DNA from: Pseudoneobacillus sp042683745
Lineage (GTDB): Bacteria > Bacillota > Bacilli > Bacillales > Cytobacillaceae
Assembly (NCBI RefSeq): GCF_042683745.1
Contig: NZ_JBHUJX010000036.1
Span: forward strand, 248,001 to 312,000
Direction: 5' to 3'
DNA: 64,000 nt
Both the position numbers and the translations under genes were made by a program. The notes beneath the pieces were generated by a model. That model made no database searches. It was given only the letters and a program-made list of their open reading frames with translations, and was not told where the DNA came from. Position 1 is the stretch's first letter. Each line of letters begins with the position of its first letter. Of the stretch, positions 52,993 through 59,686 are shown piece after piece.

Positions 52993-53421
52993 ATGAAGAA
53001 ACTTGGTTTATTTTTATTAACCGGTACATTAGCTTTAGGCTTAGCAGCCTGCAGTGGAACAGATGAGGAAACGAAGACATCCGATGTGAGTGAAGAAACA
53101 ACTTCACAACCAGCAGAGGAAACCGTTGAAGAAACAACAGCATCAGATGTTGAAGAGTTCACTATCACAGCGAAAAATTGGGATTTCTCTTCAGATAAAG
53201 ACTTAGTTATTAAAAAGGGAACAAAGGTCAAAATAAATTTGGTCAACGAAGAAGGAGTTCATACCATTAATAATAAAGACCTAGGCATCGACTTAAGCGC
53301 AGATAAACCTTCTGAATTTACAGCAGAAACAACAGGGGAATTTGAATTAATTTGCAACACAATTTGTGGAGCAACGGAAGACCATGAAGCAATGAAAATT
53401 TCTTTAAAAATAGTTGACTAA
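52993..53421 (+). CDS. Cupredoxin lipoprotein with CuA-like ligands
   Basis: A 142-residue lipoprotein: lipobox LGLAAC (Cys20), an acidic Thr/Glu-rich linker (~21-52) and a cupredoxin domain (~54-142) like the CuA domain of cytochrome oxidase subunit II. Putative copper ligands are His90, Cys121, Cys125, His131 and Met134. The canonical CuA loop is C-x3-C-x3-H-x2-M; here C-x3-C-x5-H-x2-M, two residues longer. It has no transmembrane hairpin and no other oxidase subunit nearby, so it may be an electron carrier or copper/nitric-oxide-related sensor. AAAGGAG precedes the ATG; a CRP/FNR-like site suggests control by oxygen or nitrogen oxides. Confidence 0.85.
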   Translation: MKKLGLFLLTGTLALGLAACSGTDEETKTSDVSEETTSQPAEETVEETTASDVEEFTITAKNWDFSSDKDLVIKKGTKVKINLVNEEGVHTINNKDLGIDLSADKPSEFTAETTGEFELICNTICGATEDHEAMKISLKIVD

Positions 53422-53435
53422 GTTTTTAAATCATA

Positions 53436-53476
53436 GGGACGGTTCTTTTGCTTCCAAAAAGCAAAAGAACCGTCCC
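53436..53476 (+). repeat. Family 2 hairpin repeat, copy 3
   Basis: GGGACGGTTCTTTTGCTT pairs perfectly with AAGCAAAAGAACCGTCCC, followed by CCTTTGTTTTTT. Works as terminator of the cupredoxin gene. Confidence 0.85.
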
Positions 53477-53601
53477 CTTTGTTTTTTCCAATTGCTACCT
53501 TAACAATTTTTTTTATTGAGAAAGGAATATACATTGTCATATCGAAATGTATGTACTATTACTTTTAAAAATAGCCAAAGGAACTTGAAACGGTGATCTT
53601 T

Positions 53602-54504
53602 ATGCAGCATTTAAACATACTTCAACAAGTCATTAACTATATTGACGAGCATATTAAAGAAGAGCTAGAACCTGGAAATCTAGCAAAAATGGTTGGATAC
53701 TCCCCTTATCATTTTTATCGTATTTTTCACAAACATATAGGTTATACACTGATGGATTACGTGTTAAAAAGGAAACTTCAGTTCGCCTTACACGAGTTGA
53801 TTAATGGAAAGAAGATTGTAGAGATTGCGTTAGAATATGGTTTTGAAACTCATGCTGGTTTTACGAAGGCTTTTAAGAAATGCTTTGGAAGTCCTCCGAG
53901 CTTATATAAGCTTCACTGTCCTCTTTCATTACCACAAAAGCTTGATTTGTTAAGCCTTCACCAAAAGAATTTAGGTGGAATTGTGATGCAGCCAAAGATT
54001 GTGAAACGTCCGGCATTTTGGGTCGCCGGCAAAACGTTTGAAGGTTTTGTTAAGAATGTTTCCTATACAAGGGATGAACCTGCTTATTGGGAGAAAAGGG
54101 GATTGTCGGATGGGGCTGTAGAAACAATGTTATATGAACGTCTTAATCCAAAGAATCATGGAGAGTATTGTATTAATTTAAATAGTAATGATATTGACAG
54201 TAGCTTTATCTACTTATTTTCCGTTGAGTATGAAGAAAACATGGAGCTTCCAGAGGGTTTTACTAGTTTCCAAATCCCTGCGGCAACCTATGCTATTTTT
54301 AAAACACCATTGGTAAGACCAGAACAATTTGTTCCTACCCTCAAAGGGACATGGCAATATATTTTAGAAGATTGGCTCCCGCATTCATCATATGAGGTGG
54401 ATGAGGCTGCATTTGACTTTGAATACTACGATGAATATTGTCATTACTGGGATTATGAAAAAATATATATGGAGATACATATTCCAATAATAGAGAAAAG
54501 ATAG
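53602..54504 (+). CDS. AraC-family regulator with GyrI-like effector-binding domain
   Basis: A 300-residue regulator with two AraC-type helix-turn-helix motifs at the N-terminus (~5-102, LAKMVGYSPYHFYRIFHKHIG and GFETHAGFTKAFKKCFGSPPS) and a C-terminal effector-binding (GyrI/Rob-like) domain (~130-298) that binds small amphipathic ligands. The ATG at 53602 follows GGTGATC, which continues the anti-Shine-Dalgarno complement; a GTG three codons earlier is an alternative. It is convergent with an MFS transporter gene four bases away, so coupled function is possible but co-transcription is not. Confidence 0.88.
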   Translation: MQHLNILQQVINYIDEHIKEELEPGNLAKMVGYSPYHFYRIFHKHIGYTLMDYVLKRKLQFALHELINGKKIVEIALEYGFETHAGFTKAFKKCFGSPPSLYKLHCPLSLPQKLDLLSLHQKNLGGIVMQPKIVKRPAFWVAGKTFEGFVKNVSYTRDEPAYWEKRGLSDGAVETMLYERLNPKNHGEYCINLNSNDIDSSFIYLFSVEYEENMELPEGFTSFQIPAATYAIFKTPLVRPEQFVPTLKGTWQYILEDWLPHSSYEVDEAAFDFEYYDEYCHYWDYEKIYMEIHIPIIEKR

Positions 54505-54508
54505 AGGG

Positions 54509-55741
54509 TTACTCTCTATCTTTCTTCATAACTAAATAATATAAAAATAAGACTGGTGCTAGTAAAATAGCACAAATGACAAAGGCGGTTTTAATCATGA
54601 AGTTTGTTGCAATAAAGCCTATTACTGGTCCTCCGCCAATTTGTCCTATTGCATCAATCTGCCCCTTTACCGAAAAGAAAGTGGCACGTGTTCTCGAATC
54701 TACTATGAGTTTATTCAACCAAATATCCATTAAAGGATTCATTGACTGCCTACTCATTTGAATGACAATATAAAATATTAGCAAACTGACTATAGAAGTC
54801 GAGAAAGCAAAACCTAAGAGAGAACCGATAATAAGAAAACTACCAATAAAAAGAGAGATATAAATATATTTTTGCTTTTCATAGATGGAGCTTTTACCCA
54901 TATAATGAAGAGTTCCAAATGATATAAGCACAGTAATGAGCTCTAACCCTCCCATAAATAACACTAATTTTGACCCTGTAAACGTAGAAAGATTTGCCTC
55001 GTCTATAAAGTGAGACATCCAAAGGCGATCAAAACCCTCACTATAAAATCCAAATAGCAAAGCAATAAGGAAAAGGATTCTCAATAGGAAACTGGCCTTT
55101 CCGTAATCAATGATATTCTTAATATTATCTTTTAAATGGGCCCACGTAGAAGCCCTTTCCACTTTAGTCACTGGCTTAAAGTGATCCTCCTTCATAAAGA
55201 AGATTAATAGGATAGATAGCCCTAGCATACAAATACCACCAATAATGATAGGTAGATTAACCATAAAATATCCTGCTAAAATACTTAATGGAATAGCTAT
55301 GATTTTACCAAAATTCCCTGCTTTTGCACCTTTTAAGAAAGCTAATGAAGCCCTTTCTTCTCCGATTTCATCTGCAATCCAGGCTTGACCAGCACCACTT
55401 GTAAACGTATAACCGATACCCCATAATATTTGCGATAGAAGGACAGCAACAAAAGCCGGAAATAAACCCTCAATTAAAAAGCCTACTCCTATTAAAAAAT
55501 ACCCTATGATAATCGAAAATTTCCTACTTTTTATATCCGCAACCAAACCAGTCGGTATTTCAAACAAAAAAACTGTCAGTTCTAAAACGGTTCCCACTAA
55601 AACAAGTTGAAGGGGATCAAGCTTTACGATTTGAACATGATATAACAAATTGACGGTAAAAACAAAGGTAAAAATAAACGCTGACAAAAAGCAAGAATAA
55701 ATATAAACCGTAAATGGGTCTTTTACCTTAAGTAACTTCAT
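54509..55741 (-). CDS. MFS transporter
   Basis: A 410-residue major facilitator with about 12 transmembrane helices. The loop between helices 2 and 3 reads FEIPTGLVADIKSRKFSIIIGY, a family-typical G-x-x-x-D-x-x-x-R/K region (motif A). The pattern resembles Bacillus MFS exporters near antibiotic or multidrug loci; substrate unknown. The ATG at 55741 has GAGGAGG upstream. Its stop lies four bases from the AraC-family gene stop. A family 2 repeat lies ~100 bp upstream of it. Confidence 0.85.
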   Translation of the reverse strand: MKLLKVKDPFTVYIYSCFLSAFIFTFVFTVNLLYHVQIVKLDPLQLVLVGTVLELTVFLFEIPTGLVADIKSRKFSIIIGYFLIGVGFLIEGLFPAFVAVLLSQILWGIGYTFTSGAGQAWIADEIGEERASLAFLKGAKAGNFGKIIAIPLSILAGYFMVNLPIIIGGICMLGLSILLIFFMKEDHFKPVTKVERASTWAHLKDNIKNIIDYGKASFLLRILFLIALLFGFYSEGFDRLWMSHFIDEANLSTFTGSKLVLFMGGLELITVLISFGTLHYMGKSSIYEKQKYIYISLFIGSFLIIGSLLGFAFSTSIVSLLIFYIVIQMSRQSMNPLMDIWLNKLIVDSRTRATFFSVKGQIDAIGQIGGGPVIGFIATNFMIKTAFVICAILLAPVLFLYYLVMKKDRE

Positions 55742-55835
55742 TTCTTCTGCCTCCTCTGTTCCATTTTAAAGAGGGGACAGCTTCTTTTCTTTTCCAGATT
55801 TGCTATTTTAGCTTTTCAAAACAAGGGCAAACAAG

Positions 55836-55876
55836 GGGACGGTTCTTTTGCTTCTAAGAAGCAAAAGAACCGTCCC
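55836..55876 (+). repeat. Family 2 hairpin repeat, copy 4 (in a divergent gap)
   Basis: Perfect 20-base arms GGGACGGTTCTTTTGCTTCT and AGAAGCAAAAGAACCGTCCC. Unlike other copies it lies between divergent genes, so terminating a gene cannot be its role here. It abuts the pspA operon promoter. Confidence 0.85.
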
Positions 55877-55883
55877 TTTATTT

Positions 55884-55914
55884 TTTTCACTTATTTTTCA
55901 CCAAACTCTACTAA
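55884..55914 (+). promoter_or_regulatory. pspA operon promoter with 11-bp-period TTTTCAC direct repeats
   Basis: TTTTCACT (55884-55891) and TTTTCACCA (55895-55903) are direct repeats with an 11-bp period; a -10-like TACTAA (55909-55914) follows after five bases. The same arrangement stands before the secreted repeat-protein gene (57817-57847). Two half-sites one helical turn apart are typical of OmpR-type regulator boxes. The transcription start would be near 55921. Confidence 0.65.
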
Positions 55915-55952
55915 ACTACAAACATCAAGAATGAAAGGAGGTAGAAAGAACG

Positions 55953-56360
55953 ATGAATACAAAAATGAAAAAGGGGATTTTCTGGGGAGGAATCATTGCC
56001 TCCATCATTCTAGTTTTGAATGTGTTCCACTATTTATTCGGAGGATTAAGTGTTCTTGCTGGCGGACCACATGGACATGGGCCAAGAGGAATGGGTCCTC
56101 AAAGTGGTTTTGGACCACATCACATGATGGGCCATCATCACAGTGGATTTTCTTGGATTTGGTTCTTCATATTCCTTGTGCTTGGAGTAGCTGTTTTGGT
56201 TTTCATAATGAAAGGGCTAAGAAAAAAATCAAAGTCATCCTCGATGCAACAATTTATTGATACATCAATATTGAATTCACATAAACCATTATCAAACCAA
56301 AGTACAAATCTTTTAGATCAATGGGAAAAAAATTTAGTTAATAAAAAGGAGAATGTTTAA
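55953..56360 (+). CDS. Two-helix membrane protein with His/Gly-rich loop, pspA operon
   Basis: A 135-residue protein with two transmembrane helices (~8-28 and ~64-84) separated by a His-, Gly- and Pro-rich loop (~36-62, seven His, GHGPRGMGPQ and HHMMGHHH) that could bind metal, and a Ser/Lys-rich cytoplasmic tail. AAAGGAGGT stands before the ATG. No family recognised. Its stop is next to the pspA start, so the two are one operon; in Bacillus, PspA/LiaH-like proteins are often encoded with small membrane partners that recruit them, a role that would fit here. Confidence 0.75.
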   Translation: MNTKMKKGIFWGGIIASIILVLNVFHYLFGGLSVLAGGPHGHGPRGMGPQSGFGPHHMMGHHHSGFSWIWFFIFLVLGVAVLVFIMKGLRKKSKSSSMQQFIDTSILNSHKPLSNQSTNLLDQWEKNLVNKKENV

Positions 56361-56361
56361 A

Positions 56362-57024
56362 ATGGGGATTTTTAAGAGAGTCAAAACGATTGCAAGAGCG
56401 GATATGAATGGGTGGCTCGATCATCTCGAAGACCCAATTGCGATGTTAAACGAATATTCTAGGGAAATGGAGCAGGAAATGGCGAAAGCCCAAAAAGCTT
56501 TATCCCGTCAATTTTTTGTAGAGAATAAACAAGCAGCCCTTATTCTAGAAACAAAAACATTAGTCGAAAAAAGAACTCGTCAAGCACGACTCGCTATTGA
56601 GCAAGGAGAAGATACCATTGCTAAATTAGCAGTTCAAGAAAAGCTTACGTCTGACAAGCAGTTAGGCCTTTATGAACAGCAGTATGAAGCAATGAAAGAG
56701 CAAACCGAAATCCTACGAGGAAAATTAGACGAACTACAACAAATGTATAATGATTTGCAGCATAAGAAAATTCTATTAGCTTCACGTGCAAACGTAGCTC
56801 AATCTATTAAACAAATTCAAAAGGCATCGAGTTCCTTCCAAACTGACAATATTATAAGAGGAGTAGCCCGTGCTGAAGACCGCATTTTATTAATGGAAGC
56901 TGAGGTACAAGCAGGCAATCCGTTTTCCAATCCTTTAGTAAGATATGATTCTACCTATATAAACGAGGAAGAATTAAATAGAGAAATAGAAAAGCTAAAG
57001 AGTGAAAAAGAGTCATTTATTTAA
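56362..57024 (+). CDS. pspA: PspA/IM30 family phage-shock protein
   Basis: Peripheral membrane ESCRT-III-like protein that protects or remodels stressed membrane. The 220-residue protein is almost wholly alpha-helical/coiled-coil: amphipathic N-terminal helix (MGIFKRVKTIARADMNGWLD), then DPIAMLNEYSREMEQEM, typical of the family, and long coils to ~180. The ATG at 56362 is chosen because AAAGGAG is 9 bases upstream; an ATG at 56353 overlaps the site. Co-transcribed with the preceding His-rich membrane protein and followed by a hairpin terminator, after which an M50-like gene begins. Confidence 0.92.
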   Translation: MGIFKRVKTIARADMNGWLDHLEDPIAMLNEYSREMEQEMAKAQKALSRQFFVENKQAALILETKTLVEKRTRQARLAIEQGEDTIAKLAVQEKLTSDKQLGLYEQQYEAMKEQTEILRGKLDELQQMYNDLQHKKILLASRANVAQSIKQIQKASSSFQTDNIIRGVARAEDRILLMEAEVQAGNPFSNPLVRYDSTYINEEELNREIEKLKSEKESFI

Positions 57025-57038
57025 GAATGAGCCAGGAG

Positions 57039-57075
57039 GAAGCACCTTTACATTAGTTGGTGCTTCTTCTTTTTC
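57039..57075 (+). terminator. Terminator after pspA
   Basis: GAAGCACC (57039-57046) pairs with GGTGCTTC (57059-57066), followed by TTCTTTTTCTT. Read-through into the next gene is possible. Confidence 0.75.
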
Positions 57076-57101
57076 TTAATTAAATAGAAAGGAGAACAAA
57101 C

Positions 57102-57788
57102 ATGAACTATTCATTACCTATTATTTTTTATCTGGCATCGGCCTTTCTTGTAACTAGAATACCTTTTATCAAAACATATTTATCTCTTAGTTATACTCTC
57201 CTTCATGAAATGATTAGAGTTCTCATAATGGGAGGCGAAAGCAAAAAAATAATATTATTAAAAAAAGGCTCCACGTCAGAAACTACAAACTATGTAACTC
57301 TTAAACATGATTTTATCTCTTATATTAGTTATACTGCCCCGTCACTAATGGCAATTGGATTATTTTATTTCGTTTCTATTAACGACTATCACTTGATTTT
57401 ATATATTCTTATCGGTCTAATTGCTGTCTCAATTGTATTTTGGATCCGTCACTTTCTTGAATTTTTATGGGCTCTATCATTCATGGCTCTATTAGCCCTA
57501 CCCATCTATTTTAGATATGAACTAGTTGTTATGCATTTAGCGATTTTTCTAGCATCTTATATTCTCGTTCAATCTGTTTTGAACGCCCTTAATGTTTGTA
57601 GGCACAGCTTTATTAATCGAAAAGCAAACGGGGTTTTAGCAAAAGTAAAGGGGATTCCATCGATGATCTTAGGTTTAACCCTGCTTGTGCAATCAATCTT
57701 TGCAGGTTATTTTATTGTCAGTAATTTTGTCCTTCACATAGGGGTCCCCTGGGCTAAGTTTGATTTTGCTCAGATACCATGGGTATAG
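57102..57788 (+). CDS. Degenerate M50B-like membrane protein (HExxR)
   Basis: A 228-residue integral membrane protein with about six helices. The region LLHEMIRVLIMGGESKKIILL resembles the start of M50B-type site-2 proteases (HExxH..L..GG..k.I.L), but the second zinc His is Arg39 (His35-Glu36-Met-Ile-Arg39), and no clear downstream Asp ligand motif is seen, so proteolysis is unlikely. Possible pseudoprotease that binds or holds a substrate. GAAAGGAGAAC before the ATG. It follows pspA in the same direction and precedes the secreted repeat protein, inside a candidate envelope-stress cluster. The M50B resemblance is my reading and needs a profile search. Confidence 0.65.
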   Translation: MNYSLPIIFYLASAFLVTRIPFIKTYLSLSYTLLHEMIRVLIMGGESKKIILLKKGSTSETTNYVTLKHDFISYISYTAPSLMAIGLFYFVSINDYHLILYILIGLIAVSIVFWIRHFLEFLWALSFMALLALPIYFRYELVVMHLAIFLASYILVQSVLNALNVCRHSFINRKANGVLAKVKGIPSMILGLTLLVQSIFAGYFIVSNFVLHIGVPWAKFDFAQIPWV

Positions 57789-57816
57789 TTTAAATATTTT
57801 TCAAAAATCATTTGGT

Positions 57817-57847
57817 TTTTCACCAAGTTTTCACCATTGAGTATTAA
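57817..57847 (+). promoter_or_regulatory. Promoter of the repeat-protein gene with 11-bp-period TTTTCACCA direct repeats
   Basis: TTTTCACCA (57817-57825) and TTTTCACCA (57828-57836), period 11, then TATTAA (57842-57847) after five bases. Aligns base for base with the pspA operon promoter region. The start codon is ~40 bases after the predicted transcription start. Confidence 0.65.
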
Positions 57848-57893
57848 ATTTAAAAATGTACAAGATATCCAAATAAATTAGGAGGTTCATACA

Positions 57894-58865
57894 ATGAATA
57901 AAAAGAAGCTATTAGGTTATGTATTGACAGGAGTATTATCTGTTGGAGTGATCGGTGGAGTTGGAACATCAGCATTTGCGGCGAATACCTCACAAACTGC
58001 TAAAGTAAAGTACAATGTGGAAACTTTAGATGCTGCTACCCAAGAGAAAGTACAAAAAATTAAGGATGAACTCAAAAACCAATTGGCTAAACTAGGTGTC
58101 ACTCTCCCTGAACGTAGCGAAAAAGGGGATCAATTGGCTAATTTAGATGAGGCTACAAAAGCAAAGGTTGAAGCCATCTTCGAAAAGGAAAAAGCTGGCA
58201 CGATCACTCATGAGGAAGCGAAAACACAGCTAAAAGCATTGGGGGTTAACATCTCTGAACGTGGTGGAAAAGGCAAATTTGAAAACCTATTTGCAAACCT
58301 TGATGAGGCGACAAAAGCGAAAGCTGAGGCGATTTTTGAGAAAGAAAAAGCTGGCACCATCACTCATGAGGAAGCGAAAACACAGCTAAAAACATTAGGG
58401 GTTAACATCCCGGAACGTGGCGGAAAAGGCAAATTAGATAACCTATTAACAAACTTAGATGAGGCTACAAAAGCGAAAGCTGAAGCGGTTTTCGAAAAAG
58501 AAAAGGCTGGTACGATTACTCATGAGGAAGCTGAAACACAGCTTAAAGCATTAGGGGTTAACATCCCGGAACGTGGTGGAAAAGGCAAATTAGATAACCT
58601 ATTAACAAACTTAGATGAGGCTACAAAAGCGAAAGCTGAAGCGATTTTTGAAAAAGAAAAATCTGGCACCATCAATCATGAGGAAGCTGAAACACAGCTA
58701 AAAGCATTAGGGGTTGATTTCCCTGAGCATGGTGGTAAAGGCAAATTTGAAAACCTATTAACAAACTTAGATGCGGCTACAAAAGCGAAAGCGCAAGAGC
58801 TTATCGATACTGCAAATGCTGAATTAGAAAAGCTTGGCGTCAAACATAATAATTTTAAAAAATAA
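57894..58865 (+). CDS. Secreted protein with four 52-residue SHOCT-like tandem repeats
   Basis: A 323-residue exported protein: signal peptide (residues 1-30, cleavage near AFA-A), then LDxAT-initiated helical units. Four full 52-residue units start at residues 84, 136, 188 and 240: LDEATKAKAEAIFEKEKAGT, ITHEEAKTQLKALGV and a linker NIPERGGKGK..NL. A shorter degenerate unit precedes (LDAATQEKVQ) and another ends the protein (LDAATKAKAQ); both lack the ~13-residue GTITHEEA part and look like caps. The helix-Gly-helix unit resembles SHOCT motifs. No anchor or LPXTG, so secreted or non-covalently wall-bound. TAGGAGG precedes the ATG. Function unknown; a two-component system follows directly. Confidence 0.8.
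   Translation: MNKKKLLGYVLTGVLSVGVIGGVGTSAFAANTSQTAKVKYNVETLDAATQEKVQKIKDELKNQLAKLGVTLPERSEKGDQLANLDEATKAKVEAIFEKEKAGTITHEEAKTQLKALGVNISERGGKGKFENLFANLDEATKAKAEAIFEKEKAGTITHEEAKTQLKTLGVNIPERGGKGKLDNLLTNLDEATKAKAEAVFEKEKAGTITHEEAETQLKALGVNIPERGGKGKLDNLLTNLDEATKAKAEAIFEKEKSGTINHEEAETQLKALGVDFPEHGGKGKFENLLTNLDAATKAKAQELIDTANAELEKLGVKHNNFKK
58143..58766 (+). repeat. Exact 156-bp tandem repeat, four units, inside the repeat-protein gene
   Basis: Units begin at 58143, 58299, 58455 and 58611, each exactly 156 bp with no indel; a partial fifth begins at 58767. Units 2 and 3 share a ~70-bp nearly identical 3' part, pointing to recent duplication or gene conversion. Confidence 0.92.
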
Positions 58866-58902
58866 TGAATACCTTTTAAAATGTTTCCCCCTTTTTTAAA
58901 TA

Positions 58903-58937
58903 ACCACCGTAACCATCGTTACGGTGGTGTTGATTTT
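58903..58937 (+). terminator. Terminator after the repeat-protein gene
   Basis: Perfect arms ACCACCGTAAC and GTTACGGTGGT with loop CATC, then TGTTGATTTTT. Confidence 0.88.
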
Positions 58938-59011
58938 TATGACAATCAACTTTTCTAGGAAAGTTTAATTCGGTAATATTAATAACAGAAGCAAAAAAAG
59001 AGGTGCTAAAC

Positions 59012-59686
59012 TTGAATATTCTCTTAGCAGAAGATGATTTACAACTTGGTGAATTAATTGGTTTTATGCTGAAGAAGAAGAGTGGCTATAAGGTTGATTG
59101 GGTGATGGAGGGTGAAGATGCCTACGAGTATGCCAAAGCTTCCCACTATGACATCTTAATATTAGACTGGATGATGCCAAATGGAGATGGTATCTCGGTT
59201 TGCCGAAAACTTAGAAGCGAGGGTTATTCCGGGGCAATCTTAATGTTAACAGCTAAAGATGCGGTAGAAGATCGGATTAACGGCTTGGATGCCGGAGCAG
59301 ATGATTACCTCATTAAGCCGTTTGAAATTGATGAGCTTCTTGCCCGTTTACGAGCACTAACACGCCGTAACTATGCTCCCGTTTTAGAGGATCAAATTTC
59401 TATTCAGAGCTTAACCATAAATCGTACGAGCCAAACCATTCTGCAGGGGAAAGAAGAAATTCAATTAAGCCCTCGTGAGTTTCAGTTACTAGATTTATTG
59501 GTACAAAATAAAGGACAGGTTCTGCCTCGTGAGGTGATTCTAGATCGGATTTGGGGCTTGGATGCGGATGTATCCACCAAGACCATTGATGCAACCATTA
59601 AATTACTGCGAAAAAAATTAGATATATTTGGGAAGCAGGACTTGCTCCAAAGTATAAGAGGGGTTGGCTATAAAATTGAGAACTAA
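59012..59686 (+). CDS. OmpR-family response regulator next to the repeat-protein gene
   Basis: A 224-residue response regulator. The receiver has Glu7/Asp8/Asp9, phospho-acceptor Asp52 (LDWMMPNGDG) and Lys (IKPF); the C-terminal winged helix has SPREFQLLDLLVQNKGQVLPRE and IRGVGYKIEN. The TTG at 59012 is preferred; GAGGTG upstream contains a GTG at 59003 that is the site itself. It overlaps the kinase gene by about 11 bases. It is a candidate regulator of the TTTTCAC repeats upstream of the pspA operon and the repeat-protein gene. Confidence 0.9.
   Translation: MNILLAEDDLQLGELIGFMLKKKSGYKVDWVMEGEDAYEYAKASHYDILILDWMMPNGDGISVCRKLRSEGYSGAILMLTAKDAVEDRINGLDAGADDYLIKPFEIDELLARLRALTRRNYAPVLEDQISIQSLTINRTSQTILQGKEEIQLSPREFQLLDLLVQNKGQVLPREVILDRIWGLDADVSTKTIDATIKLLRKKLDIFGKQDLLQSIRGVGYKIEN

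Noticed and set aside
55931..56260. 109-residue ORF overlapping the His-rich membrane protein in another frame
   Set aside because: It lies inside the better supported gene with AAAGGAGGT and two clean transmembrane helices; the alternative frame has no coherent features.
58143..58766. Regularly spaced repeats that could suggest a CRISPR array
   Set aside because: The unit is 156 bp, continuous and in frame, with no unique spacers; it encodes protein repeats.
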